NCBI GenBank assembly: GCA_963792445.1
Contig: CAWBWO010000002.1
Span: 496,001-560,000 of the forward strand
Direction of reading: 5' to 3'
From: Rummeliibacillus sp963792445
GTDB lineage: Bacteria; Bacillota; Bacilli; Bacillales_A; Planococcaceae
Length of the DNA stretch: 64,000 nt
A program made the translations under genes and the position numbers. Positions 1-7,773 of the stretch are shown here, piece by piece; the stretch's first letter is position 1, and each line of letters starts with the position of its first letter. Below the pieces are notes generated by a model, which saw only the letters and a list, made by a program, of their open reading frames with translations, was not told the DNA's origin and did not search any database.

Positions 1-518
1 AGTAATCCGTGTTTTTTCGCAATAGAGACAATTCCACGAATATCCGTAATGCCAAGTAATGGGTTTGCAGGTGTTTCAGCATATAACACTTTTGTATTAG
101 GTTGAATAGCTGTTTCTACATCTTTTAAATTCGTAAAATCAGCAAATGTATGCGTAATACCATATTTCGTTAATACTTGTGTCACAAAACGGTACGTACC
201 ACCGTATACTTCAGATGTTACAACGATATGATCGCCGGTGTTTAACGTTAATAGGGCAGAGGCAATGGCAGCAATCCCTGATGAAAAGGCAAACCCTCTT
301 GTCCCGCCTTCAAGTTCTGCAATTGTCTTTTCCAATGCATCACGAGTAGGGTTTCCGGAACGACTGTAGTCATATGGCCCAAAAGAGTCAAAATGCTCTT
401 GGTCGAATGTAGATGAAAGATAAATTGGCACGTTGACTGCGCCAGTTTTTTGTTCATAGTCGCCTCTTGTAGAAGCAGTGATTAAGCTTGTTTCGATTGA
501 TTGTTTATTTTGCGTCAT
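1..518 (-). CDS. metC: Cystathionine beta-lyase MetC (partial, 3' end beyond window)
   Basis: PLP-dependent Cys/Met-metabolism enzyme that would cleave cystathionine to homocysteine in the transsulfuration route to methionine. Only the N-terminal ~172 codons are present and the gene runs off the left edge. The translation begins MTQNKQSIETSLITA and contains the family signature YDYSRSGNPTRDALE followed by LEGG. The ATG at 518 lies inside the end of metI, with a 14-nt overlap in another frame, so the two genes are translationally coupled. Both sit behind the SAM riboswitch at 1656-1806. The choice of MetC over MetI rests on gene order (metI then metC, as in Bacillus subtilis) and on closer resemblance to MetC. 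The PLP lysine is outside the window. Confidence 0.85.
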   Translation of the reverse strand, partial: MTQNKQSIETSLITASTRGDYEQKTGAVNVPIYLSSTFDQEHFDSFGPYDYSRSGNPTRDALEKTIAELEGGTRGFAFSSGIAAIASALLTLNTGDHIVVTSEVYGGTYRFVTQVLTKYGITHTFADFTNLKDVETAIQPNTKVLYAETPANPLLGITDIRGIVSIAKKHGL

Positions 519-1635
519 GTATAGTCACCTCATCATTGATTGTTGAAAAAACACGTTGTAGGTCTGCGATAATATCTTCTGCTTCTTCAATGCCGACAGA
601 AAAACGTAATAATGTATTATCAACGCCACGTGCAATTCGTTCTTCTTCAGGAATATCTGCATGTGTTTGAGTAGCAGGGTATGTGATAAAACTTTCAACG
701 CCACCTAAACTTTCAGCATAAGCGATTAATTGTAAATTTTGAAGGAAAGGTGCAACCCATTCTTCTTTTTGTAAACGGAAGGAAACCATACCACCTAGTC
801 CTGCATACAATACATCTTTCACAAGTGGTTCTTGCTCTAAAAACTCAACAATTTTCTTGGCATTTTCTGTATGTTGTTTCATACGAAGATGTAATGTTTT
901 TAAACCACGAAGCAATAGCCAACAATCGATTGGTCCAAGCGTTGCACCTGCAGCGTTGTGATTATAAAGAAGCTTTTCACAAAGCTCTGCGCCTTTTGAA
1001 ACAACAAGTCCTGCAAGAACATCATTATGACCACCAATATATTTGGTTGCGCTATGAATGACAATATCCGCTCCAAGCTCAATTGGTCGTTGATAATATG
1101 GAGTTAAGAATGTGTTATCAACAATAAATAGTAGATTATGTTTCTTTGCTAGCTCCGCAAATGGAGCAAGATCGATTGTGATCATTAATGGATTAGTTGG
1201 GGATTCGATAAATAGGGCTTTCGTATGTTCGTTAATAATCGCCTCCACTTCTTCAACAGTTTGGAATGGCGTGAAGTGGGCTTTAATACCATATTGTTCT
1301 TGATATTGATTTGCAAGGCGATATGTACCACCATAAATGTCATCTGTATAGATGATTTCATCACCAGTTTTGAATAGGGAAAGGACTAATTGAATCGCCG
1401 CCATCCCGCTACTACAGGCAAAACCAGCATCCCCGCCCTCTAAATCGGCAATTCCACTCTCCAATACAGCACGGGTTGGATTTTTTGAACGCGTATAATC
1501 ATAGCCAGTAGATTGTCCAAGGCCTTCATGGCGATAGGCAGTTGATAGATAAATCGGTGTATTAATAGAACCTGTTTTAGAATCCGTATGCGTACCAATC
1601 TGTGCTAATCGGGTTGAAATGTGTTGTTCTGTCAT
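505..1635 (-). CDS. metI: Cystathionine gamma-synthase / O-acetylhomoserine thiolyase MetI
   Basis: Makes cystathionine (or homocysteine directly) from an acylated homoserine in cytosolic methionine synthesis. The 376-residue product matches the length of B. subtilis MetI and shares its landmarks: KLAQIG-like N-terminus, YDYTRSKNPTR, the PLP-phosphate SSGMAA segment, FIVDNTF, the PLP-lysine motif HSATKYIGGHND, and the C-terminal GGVESFITYPATQTH. An ATG at 1635 is preferred over upstream ATGs because AAGGATG sits about 8 nt before it. The longer reading frame would run through the riboswitch terminator stem. It is first gene of the metI-metC operon and overlaps metC by 14 nt. Transcription should fall when SAM is abundant. 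Confidence 0.92.
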   Translation of the reverse strand: MTEQHISTRLAQIGTHTDSKTGSINTPIYLSTAYRHEGLGQSTGYDYTRSKNPTRAVLESGIADLEGGDAGFACSSGMAAIQLVLSLFKTGDEIIYTDDIYGGTYRLANQYQEQYGIKAHFTPFQTVEEVEAIINEHTKALFIESPTNPLMITIDLAPFAELAKKHNLLFIVDNTFLTPYYQRPIELGADIVIHSATKYIGGHNDVLAGLVVSKGAELCEKLLYNHNAAGATLGPIDCWLLLRGLKTLHLRMKQHTENAKKIVEFLEQEPLVKDVLYAGLGGMVSFRLQKEEWVAPFLQNLQLIAYAESLGGVESFITYPATQTHADIPEEERIARGVDNTLLRFSVGIEEAEDIIADLQRVFSTINDEVTIHDAK

Positions 1636-1655
1636 CTTCATCATCCTTTTACTTA

Positions 1656-1806
1656 TAAATAAAAGGCCCTCTGAAGAAGAGGACCTTAAAAACAAAAGTC
1701 ATTCTTCTTATCTGCTAGACTTACATCTACTGGAATTAGCACCTTACCTATAGTGGTGGTTGCTGAGATTTCACAGGGCCAAGTCCCTCCATCTCTCTGG
1801 ATAAGA
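1656..1806 (-). promoter_or_regulatory. SAM-I riboswitch (S-box) with terminator
   Basis: Read on the minus strand, the leader holds the S-box core GATGGAGGGACTTGGCCC followed by TGTGAAATCTCAGCAACC and the AAGGTGCTAATTCC segment. It ends in a terminator hairpin (AAGGTCCTCT pairing with AGAGGGCCTT, then a T-rich run, about 1660-1687). SAM binding to S-boxes favours the terminator, so metI-metC should be expressed during methionine limitation. The hairpin ends about 20 nt before the metI ribosome binding site. Confidence 0.95.
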
Positions 1807-2071
1807 AATAAATTTAATTGTATGAAAACTTTCAATTAATGAAATATTAACACTTTACTATACGCTATGCAATAGGAGAATGAAATATTCTAAAATCTCA
1901 CTAAGTTAACTATTGTTTAAATGAAGATAGATAATATCTATCGTGCTATAATCATATAAATTGAAATTACATTCATTTGAAAAATTTTTAAGAAGTTTAT
2001 TATTTAAAATGTTTTATCTTAAGAAAATTGGATATGAATAATAAATGTAGACAAAAAGGTAGGCAAACGAT

Positions 2072-2293
2072 ATGAAACCATCATTTTATCAATTTGTATT
2101 AAATTATAGAGGTGGAAAAAATGATGCAAAGGCAGACTTTGCAGAAGCAGCTTTCAATGATCATGGATTTCCAAAACAAGAAGAGGATTTTCATACACTT
2201 TCTCGATATATCGAAGAAAAAGCGGATCATGATATGAGTGCAGTAGTATTTGATGAACTTTGGCAATTATATGAAGAAAAATATGCAGAGTAA
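2072..2293 (+). CDS. YozE-family (UPF0346) small protein
   Basis: A 73-residue acidic cytosolic protein. The pattern SFYQFVLNYRG, then FAEAAFNDHGFPKQ, HTLSRYIE and VFDELWQLYEE matches the YozE SAM-like fold family (UPF0346, DUF1250) of Bacillales, whose members are about 70-75 residues and have no defined biochemical role. An AAAGG-type ribosome binding site precedes the ATG. It stands alone in front of deoD with about 100 nt between them, and no shared regulation is evident. Family assignment is by recalled sequence pattern; function is unknown. Confidence 0.8.
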   Translation: MKPSFYQFVLNYRGGKNDAKADFAEAAFNDHGFPKQEEDFHTLSRYIEEKADHDMSAVVFDELWQLYEEKYAE

Positions 2294-2391
2294 TATTTGT
2301 CAGAGGTCAGACTTTATTGATACAATAGTTGAAGCATTATATTGATAATGACTAAATTAAATAACGAATTGATATGAAAAGGAGACAAAGC

Positions 2392-3096
2392 ATGAGCATT
2401 CATATTAACGCAAAACAAGGCGATATTGCTGAAATCGTATTATTACCAGGAGATCCTTTACGTGCAAAATATATTGCTGAAACATTTCTAGAAGATGTTA
2501 CTCAATATAATGAAGTTCGTAATATGTTCGGATACACAGGTACATATAAAGGCAAACGTATCTCTGTACAAGGAACAGGTATGGGTGTACCTTCAATCGC
2601 CATCTATACAACTGAACTTATGCAAGAATACGGTTGCCAAAAACTAATCCGTGTGGGTACTTGCGGTGCATTAAAACGCGATGTAAACGTACGCGACGTT
2701 ATTTTAGCGCAATCTGCAACAACTGACTCTAAAATGAATGAAATTATTTTCAAAGGCATTGACTATGCGCCAACAGCTGATTTCAATTTATTACGTAAAG
2801 CATATAAAGCTGGTGAAGCGGCAGGACTAAACCTACGTGTGGGTAATGTATACACTGCAGACCTATTCTACGGCGAAGACAACCAAAACGAAAAATTAGC
2901 AGACTATGGTGTACTAGCAGTTGAAATGGAATCAGCAGCACTTTACACATTAGCAGCTAAATTCAACCGCCAAGCACTATCAGTTCTTACAGTTAGTGAC
3001 CACCTAATTACAGGCGAAGCAACAACTTCAGAAGAACGCCAAACAACATTCAATGATATGATTGTTGTAGCACTTGAAGCGGCTATTCAAGACTAG
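2392..3096 (+). CDS. deoD: Purine nucleoside phosphorylase DeoD
   Basis: Phosphorolysis of purine (deoxy)ribonucleosides to base plus (deoxy)ribose-1-phosphate in nucleoside salvage. The 234-residue protein is full length for the trimer-of-dimers bacterial PNP family. Landmarks are LPGDPLRAKYIAE (phosphate site), GTGMGVPS, RVGTCGAL, the substrate-binding VEMESAAL, and the catalytic Asp in TVSDHLITGE. The ATG at 2392 is chosen because AAGGAG precedes it by about 7-8 nt; an upstream in-frame ATG at 2374 would place the RBS inside the gene. No terminator follows directly. The displaced copy of the gene's 3' end at 4855-4959 is followed by one, which suggests an element inserted at this 3' end. 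Confidence 0.95.
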   Translation: MSIHINAKQGDIAEIVLLPGDPLRAKYIAETFLEDVTQYNEVRNMFGYTGTYKGKRISVQGTGMGVPSIAIYTTELMQEYGCQKLIRVGTCGALKRDVNVRDVILAQSATTDSKMNEIIFKGIDYAPTADFNLLRKAYKAGEAAGLNLRVGNVYTADLFYGEDNQNEKLADYGVLAVEMESAALYTLAAKFNRQALSVLTVSDHLITGEATTSEERQTTFNDMIVVALEAAIQD

Positions 3097-3118
3097 TTGA
3101 TATAACAGCGTTTTAAAG

Positions 3119-3620
3119 GCATTAGCATAAGCGGAAAATAGGGCAAGCGACCAAAAAGCGACCATTTATAAATGTCGTTCAATAAGTCACTTGCCTTTGC
3201 TTTGTCTTTTTCAGATAAGTGACTATAGGTGTTTAATGTTTGTTTAATATCCGTATGACTAAGTTATTCTTGAATAATTTTAAAATTGCCACCTTTACTT
3301 ATCATATAACTAGCGTAAGTATGTCTTAATCCATGAAAGTTCAGTGACGGTAAATCATATTTATCTACAATTTCACGCCATCTAGCTTAAATTCCATCTG
3401 GAAACCTAGGATGTCCATTTGGTTTGGTAAGTAATAAATTAACCGGTTCCTTGTCTTCACCTAACAAAGGGTTCCAAGCTTCGCCACTTGCTATCTTTAA
3501 TTTTTTCTGACTAGTTGCATATGCTTTTAATTCTTTCATAAATTCAGCAGGAACATTTACAACTCTTGGCTTTTTCGTTTTAGTATCACCTAGGAAAAAC
3601 TTTTGTTTCTCTTTATCATA
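3119..3620 (-). pseudogene. Tyrosine recombinase (phage-type integrase), decayed C-terminal part
   Basis: Minus-strand translation gives a recognisable integrase catalytic half: TKTKKPRVVNVPAEF, then FHGLRHTYASYMISKGG (the H-x-L-R-H box) and, after a stop, LSHTDIKQTLNTYSHLSEKDK, which leads to the expected catalytic Tyr in TYSH. Two in-frame stops interrupt it, one in the loop before ARWREIVDKY and one in QE*LSHTD. The N-terminal half and any start are missing, and the frame ends at a junction near 3620. Integrase next to a target-gene end is the usual layout of an integrated element, and its 3' end lies about 20 nt from deoD. Certainly inactive as read. Confidence 0.85.
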
Positions 3621-3622
3621 TT

Positions 3623-3961
3623 ATGATAGTAAGTGATGCGGTTTCTTGGACAAACCCAGAAACAAAACTATCGTTTAGTGTGACGGTAGATGATAAAACA
3701 TATAGTTTTTATGATATCCAAGAAGTAATTTATTCTTTAAATGAAGTACCTTTCCAATGGAAACTACAACAAATAAATCAAGATATTAAGTTTATCATGC
3801 AATATACAACTATAGTAGATACTAATAATATTGCAACTCAATTATCAGATGTATTCGGTATTAACGTTTTGGTTGAATTAGATGAGCTCTTTCCAATCGA
3901 AAGTTTTACTAAAAATCCATCCCATAGTAAATCTGCATATATCGAGAAGAAATTTTCCTAG
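3623..3961 (+). CDS. Hypothetical protein inside the decayed element
   Basis: Open frame of 112 codons beginning MIVSDAVSWTNPETKLSF, immediately at the point where integrase homology stops. I do not recognise a family. It contains no predicted membrane span or signal peptide, and is mixed beta-rich at the N-terminus (TVDDKTYSFYD) with helical stretches later. The ATG has no convincing ribosome binding site, so it may be the tail of a larger gene truncated at the 3620 junction. It lies between the dead integrase and the multi-HTH gene, within the region bounded by deoD and its 3'-end copy, so it is probably element cargo. Confidence 0.35.
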   Translation: MIVSDAVSWTNPETKLSFSVTVDDKTYSFYDIQEVIYSLNEVPFQWKLQQINQDIKFIMQYTTIVDTNNIATQLSDVFGINVLVELDELFPIESFTKNPSHSKSAYIEKKFS

Positions 3962-4000
3962 TCTATATTAAGATACTGTCCTCTACTTTTTTTACTTTCG

Positions 4001-4582
4001 TTAAACTTTTCTATTTTCGGTTAATCTTTTATATTTGTTAGTTACAGCGTTTACTGTGCGATTTAATCTCTTGGCTATGGAATTATAGGTTTCTCCATTA
4101 TTACGAAGTTTTAGGAGAATTTTTTCCTCTTCTGTTGTCCAAGGACAATAATAATTTCCTTTGGTTTTTCTCTTAGTTAGTCTTTGTTTGTCAACCCAAT
4201 CTGGTTCAGGCACAATAACATTGGATGGGATTTTTGAAAAATTAATCCGATCTTGATGGAAATAAGCCCATTCCCAAAAGTCTATCGGGTCAACAAAGTA
4301 AAAGGTTTTCTTAATTCTAGTTTTCTTTTTAGTATAAGGCAAATTATGATTATGACACCAATTTTCAACGGTTTTTCTATCGACGTTTATTAATTGTGCG
4401 AGTTCTCCCATGGTTAATAAACCGATTTGGTTTTTGGTATTGGAAATATTTAGCTGTTTCATTTTAATAGTTACGCCATTCATAGGACGATTTAATATTT
4501 TTGCAATAGTTGAAATTTTAACAAATCCGGCATTTTCTAATAAATAGTTAATCTCATCATTTTTCCATGGCTTTGCCACCAT
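4001..4582 (-). CDS. Phage-like DNA-binding protein: two SANT/Myb-like modules flanking an HTH
   Basis: A 193-residue basic protein with three visible DNA-binding segments. Residues ~4-45 (KPWKNDEINYLLEN ... STIAKILNRPMNGVTIKMKQL) and ~148-190 (CPWTTEEEKILLKL ... SIAKRLNRTVNAVTNKYKRL) are matching SANT/Myb-like three-helix units. Residues ~55-90 (LTMGELAQLINVDRKTVENWCHNH) form an excisionase/MerR-like HTH. This arrangement occurs in Bacillus phages and mobile elements. The ATG at 4582 follows AAGGGTG by about 5 nt; a GTG at 4588 is possible. It sits inside the deoD-bounded element. A regulatory or excision-related role is inferred; the target is unknown. Confidence 0.6.
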   Translation of the reverse strand: MVAKPWKNDEINYLLENAGFVKISTIAKILNRPMNGVTIKMKQLNISNTKNQIGLLTMGELAQLINVDRKTVENWCHNHNLPYTKKKTRIKKTFYFVDPIDFWEWAYFHQDRINFSKIPSNVIVPEPDWVDKQRLTKRKTKGNYYCPWTTEEEKILLKLRNNGETYNSIAKRLNRTVNAVTNKYKRLTENRKV

Positions 4583-4678
4583 AATCACCCTTTTTAGTTT
4601 AATTCTTTTGATTTCTTTTCCATGAATTAAATGCTAAAATAACATAATTTATAAGTTTAAAAATTCTAAAGAATAATA

Positions 4679-4713
4679 AAAAAGAGCTAAACAAATACTT
4701 TTAGCTCTTTTTC
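4679..4713. terminator. Rho-independent terminator (bidirectional-looking)
   Basis: AAAGAGCTAAA pairs with TTTAGCTCTTT around an ~8-nt loop, with A- and T-runs on both sides. It lies upstream of the multi-HTH gene's start. Confidence 0.75.
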
Positions 4714-4854
4714 CCCTATATTTTATTTTTGAAACTTTTATTGGAGTTTTGAACTAAGTTTGTAAATATGAAATACTCCCTAGTAGTTTTAATCGATAAA
4801 AATAGATGGAGTAGGAACTCCCCAAAAGCCTTGCCAATCTAAGATTCGGCATAT

Positions 4855-4959
4855 ACTATCAGTGACAACCTAATTACAGGCGAAGCAACTACGAACGCCA
4901 AATCTTTCAACGATATGATTGTTGTAGCAATTGAAGCAGCTATTCAAGACAATTCTTAA
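4855..4959 (+). pseudogene. Duplicated 3' end of deoD (relic attachment-site copy)
   Basis: The reading frame here gives TISDNLITGEATT, then FNDMIVVAIEAAIQDNS and a stop. The deoD C-terminus at 2998-3096 reads TVSDHLITGEATT ... FNDMIVVALEAAIQD. The copy lacks a few codons in the middle and ends two residues later. No upstream deoD sequence is present. The parsimonious reading is that an element integrated into the 3' end of deoD, brought its own replacement end, and left the original end about 1.9 kb downstream. The strong terminator just after it (4981-5030) would then be the original deoD terminator. Confidence 0.8.
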
Positions 4960-4980
4960 TAAAATACCAATTTTAGCAAG

Positions 4981-5030
4981 TGACAAAATAGAACCATCTT
5001 CAAAAAAGGCTCTATTTGGTCATTTTTTTT
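4981..5030 (+). terminator. Rho-independent terminator (probably ancestral deoD terminator)
   Basis: TGACAAAATAGAACC pairs imperfectly with GGCTCTATTTGGTCA and is followed by an eight-T run. It directly follows the relic deoD 3' end. Confidence 0.8.
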
Positions 5031-5090
5031 GAAGGATTGTTACTTGCATGATAGTTAAACAATCCTTTCACTAAACTCTTTCAAAAAAAT

Positions 5091-5126
5091 AAAACAGTGG
5101 GAGTCGAATACTTCCCACTGTTTGTT
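5091..5126 (-). terminator. Terminator of the EamA gene
   Basis: AAACAGTGGGA pairs with TCCCACTGTTT. It lies just beyond the stop of the minus-strand EamA transporter gene. Confidence 0.8.
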
Positions 5127-5132
5127 TAATAT

Positions 5133-6023
5133 TTAGCTGATTTTATCTTTAATCGCTTTGAAAATGTGATTGATTGCATGATTTTCACTAACAAATGTTG
5201 AGCCCAAAAGCAATGCGCCACCAAGCATTTGAACAACTGTCATTTGTTCTTGCAAAATAATAGCAGAGATCAGAATCGCTACAAATGGATCTACATAACT
5301 AAGCATCGCAATACTTTGTCCCTTTAATTTTTCCATACCCGAAAAGAATAACCAAAACCCAATACCTGTGTTGATGATCCCTAAAATTAAAATAAATGGA
5401 ATGGAAGAACTGGGTACTTTAAATATGTCGAAGCCAGAAGTCAAGAAGACATATGGCATAAGAAGCAGTGCAGTTGTTCCAAGCTGAATAATTGTCAGCT
5501 CTAACTTTTCCATATCTTTTATAAATTTATTTAATAGCAATAAAGCAGCATAAAATGCAGCTGCGATTAATCCAAAAGAAAGTCCAAGGATATCATTTGT
5601 AGAGCCACTTAATCCTTCATCTACAATCATTAATAGACCTAGAATGGCAACAATGATACAAACTATTTTCTGAATGGATAATTGCTCTTTCAGGATAAAG
5701 GGTGAAAGAAGCATCACAAACACTGGCGCAAAATAATATCCAAGTGTTGCGTTGGCAATCGTTGTATGGTCGTACGATTGATAAAGAAAAATCCAATTCC
5801 CACCCAGTGCAATACTGGAAAGTAGCAAAAATAAAGCATTCGATTTAACTTGTTTGCATGATATTTTTTTCTTCATGATAAAGAATAGGAATAATAGAAA
5901 TAAACATCCTATGAAGCTACTCAGTAAAGCTCTTTCGCTCGAAGAAAGATCAATATATCGAACAACTAAACCAATTGTACCGAAAATAATCATAGATAAT
6001 ATAAACTGTATTTTAGAATTCAT
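5133..6023 (-). CDS. EamA/DMT-family membrane transporter
   Basis: A 296-residue integral membrane protein with about ten hydrophobic segments arranged as two tandem EamA halves. The first half includes ILSMIIFGTIGLVVRYIDLS and SIALGGNWIFLYQSYDHTTIANATLGYYFAPVF. The second begins near FGLIAAAFYAALLLLNKF. EamA proteins usually export metabolites or amino acids; the substrate cannot be read from sequence. AAGGAG six nt before the ATG fixes the start. A 32-codon minus-strand ORF with a strong RBS lies 46 nt upstream (6070-6168) and may be its leader. The gene is otherwise monocistronic with its own terminator. Confidence 0.85.
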   Translation of the reverse strand: MNSKIQFILSMIIFGTIGLVVRYIDLSSSERALLSSFIGCLFLLFLFFIMKKKISCKQVKSNALFLLLSSIALGGNWIFLYQSYDHTTIANATLGYYFAPVFVMLLSPFILKEQLSIQKIVCIIVAILGLLMIVDEGLSGSTNDILGLSFGLIAAAFYAALLLLNKFIKDMEKLELTIIQLGTTALLLMPYVFLTSGFDIFKVPSSSIPFILILGIINTGIGFWLFFSGMEKLKGQSIAMLSYVDPFVAILISAIILQEQMTVVQMLGGALLLGSTFVSENHAINHIFKAIKDKIS

Positions 6024-6069
6024 CGTCTACTCCTTCGAATCTACGAAACAGCTTATATTTCGCAGATTC

Positions 6070-6168
6070 TTACTCTGTTTTTAATGTAATATTTGCTAGA
6101 GTAGACGGTGGTGGTGGACATGTTGAAAATAGCATCCAAGTGCATAAATTAATAGTTGATAATGGCAT
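6070..6168 (-). CDS. Possible 32-aa leader peptide with PPPP stretch
   Basis: Minus-strand ORF starting MPLSTINLCTWML and containing CPPPPSTL before ending LKTE. It has an excellent ribosome binding site (AAGGAGG, about 6 nt from the ATG) and stops 46 nt before the EamA start. It is rich in Cys, Trp and Thr, and four consecutive prolines are a classic ribosome-stalling sequence. I recognise no family. A regulatory leader for the transporter is inference; it could also be a chance ORF. Confidence 0.4.
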   Translation of the reverse strand: MPLSTINLCTWMLFSTCPPPPSTLANITLKTE

Positions 6169-6297
6169 AATAACCCTCCTTTCCTTTTAAATGAGTATCT
6201 ATTGAACAAACGGTGGATGAACAAAGGAAAATCATTCTAATTATTGAATTTGATTGTATCAGAATAGTTGGTAAAATGAAAAAATAAAGAGGGATTT

Positions 6298-6531
6298 ATG
6301 AATATTTTTTCTGTAAATCTGATTGGAGTTGCTTCTACATTTATGGCGGTTGTCATCGGTCAAATTATAGTTGGGGCAATTATTGACCATTTTGGACTTT
6401 TTGGAGGGGTAACCTATCCGCTCAATACTACGAAACTCATTGTACTCGCATTAATGTTTGTGGCAATTTATTTATTTAATAAGGCATTAGAAAACGAATG
6501 GAAAGTCATTCATTTTTATTTTACAAAATAA
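6298..6531 (+). pseudogene. C-terminal fragment of a YdcZ/DUF606 DMT transporter
   Basis: The 77-residue frame reads LIGVASTFMAVVIGQIIVGAIIDHFGLFGG and ends with a hydrophobic helix, which matches the second half of the ~140-residue DMT_YdcZ (PF04657) membrane family. The first two to three transmembrane helices are absent, and the upstream 110 nt encode nothing matching in any frame. An AGAGGG-like RBS precedes the ATG, so it could still be translated. The truncated length makes function unlikely. Confidence 0.65.
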
Positions 6532-6657
6532 AGCGTCTAAGCTCCTCTTTGAATAGAATTCTTAAATCTTTGTTCTACTTGAATATTGTATAAATAACTC
6601 CCTTAACGCTGAATCTAGTGTAAGATAAATGATAATTGAAGGCTTTGGGGTGATGAG

Positions 6658-7386
6658 ATGATTATTCGACCGGCGGAAGAACTCTTTCTAGAGGGGAATG
6701 AAACAGCAATATTATTATTACATTCTTACACAAGTCATACACGCGATATGAAAAAATTAGCAGAATATCTAAACGAGCAGATTGGTTGTACGTGCTATGT
6801 CCCACTATATAGCGGACATGGATTTAAGCCAGAAGCACTGTTAAATACTAATATAAATGATTGGTGGAAAGATACTCAAGAGGCATACTCTTTTCTGCAG
6901 CAACGCGGGTTTAAAAAGATTTCTGTTATTGGATTGTCAGTAGGTGGGATTTTTTCATTAAAATTGGCACAACTTGAGCGGATCGAACGACTTATTGTAA
7001 TGTCCGTCCCAAAAGACCGTGCACCAGAAAGATTAAAACAACGACTCTTTGATTATGCAAAGGCATATAAGCAGCTAGAAGGGAAAACGTCTGAAGAGAT
7101 TGCAAAAGAATTGTTGCCATTTCAGGAAATGTCTCTGCATTCATTTGAGACGTTTCAGCAGTTTATTCATCAAACAATGGATCATATATCCCAAATTACA
7201 GCACCCGTAGCAATCTATTATGGGGACAAGGATGATTCATTGTATGAAAAGAGTGCAAGGTTTATATATGAAAATGTATCTTCAAATGACAAGAAAATAA
7301 AGGTTTTTCCAAACTCTACACATTTAATGACACTAGGAAAAGATAAGGAATCACTTTATGAAGAAGTGATGTCTTTTATTAAATAA
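6658..7386 (+). CDS. Carboxylesterase, Est30/YvaK family
   Basis: A 242-residue cytosolic alpha/beta hydrolase that hydrolyses short- to medium-chain acyl esters or monoacylglycerols. The nucleophile elbow GLSVGG places the catalytic Ser at 94, the same position as in Geobacillus Est30. The acid is Asp192 (or 193) in YGDKDDSL, and the base is His222 in STHLMTL. The oxyanion segment LLLHSYTSHTRDM is at residues 19-31, and the lid region LFDYAKAYKQLEGKTSEE at ~130-147. A GGGGTGATGAG site precedes the ATG. Monocistronic, followed by a terminator at ~7432. In other Bacillales this gene neighbours secG/rnr; that context is absent here. Confidence 0.88.
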   Translation: MIIRPAEELFLEGNETAILLLHSYTSHTRDMKKLAEYLNEQIGCTCYVPLYSGHGFKPEALLNTNINDWWKDTQEAYSFLQQRGFKKISVIGLSVGGIFSLKLAQLERIERLIVMSVPKDRAPERLKQRLFDYAKAYKQLEGKTSEEIAKELLPFQEMSLHSFETFQQFIHQTMDHISQITAPVAIYYGDKDDSLYEKSARFIYENVSSNDKKIKVFPNSTHLMTLGKDKESLYEEVMSFIK

Positions 7387-7431
7387 CTTAATGATCCTTG
7401 CTGTTGGAAGGAATCGTAATTATAAAATGAT

Positions 7432-7466
7432 GAAAGTCAGCTGTCGATCAGTTGGCTTTTTATTTT
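7432..7466 (+). terminator. Terminator of the esterase gene
   Basis: AAGTCAGCTG pairs (with two G-U pairs) with CAGTTGGCTT, followed by a T-rich tail. Confidence 0.7.
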
Positions 7467-7468
7467 AT

Positions 7469-7663
7469 CCCACATTAACGGGCAGTAAGACTCAACTGCA
7501 AGGCTTTAGAAAATTCGTAGAAGCATTGGTGGGAGATAACTGCCCGTAAACGCCCGATTGGTTCGGGCAGGCAGGATGGCTGTCACTCAGGTGTTGCCAC
7601 AGGACGTGGCGAACTTAACCTGAGTTCCTATTTTTCAGTGGGGGATGAAAAAAACCCCCACTG
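7469..7663. ncRNA. Compact structured element with pseudoknot, possible mobile-element RNA relic
   Basis: About 195 bp without an ORF but with nested pairing. CCCAC (7469) pairs with GTGGG (7529), and ACGGGCAGT (7478) pairs with ACTGCCCGT (7539); these interleave, giving an H-type pseudoknot. Further stems are GCCCGA/TCGGGC (7552-7568), GGCAG/CTGTC (~7570-7584), and ACTCAGGT/ACCTGAGT (7585-7625) enclosing GCCAC/GTGGC. The last is a 9-bp CAGTGGGGG/CCCCCACTG hairpin (7636-7663). It resembles the short non-coding repeats linked to IS200/IS605 or TnpB elements in Bacillales, but this is recollection, not a match. The strand of any transcript is not established. Confidence 0.45.
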
Positions 7664-7773
7664 ATTGTAGTTTCACTTTATCCGAAAAGATTAGAGAAAT
7701 TAATTAGTGCTAGTAAATTTATATGATAATGATAAACTACTTTTAACATTAAAAATTTTAAGGGAGAAGATGA

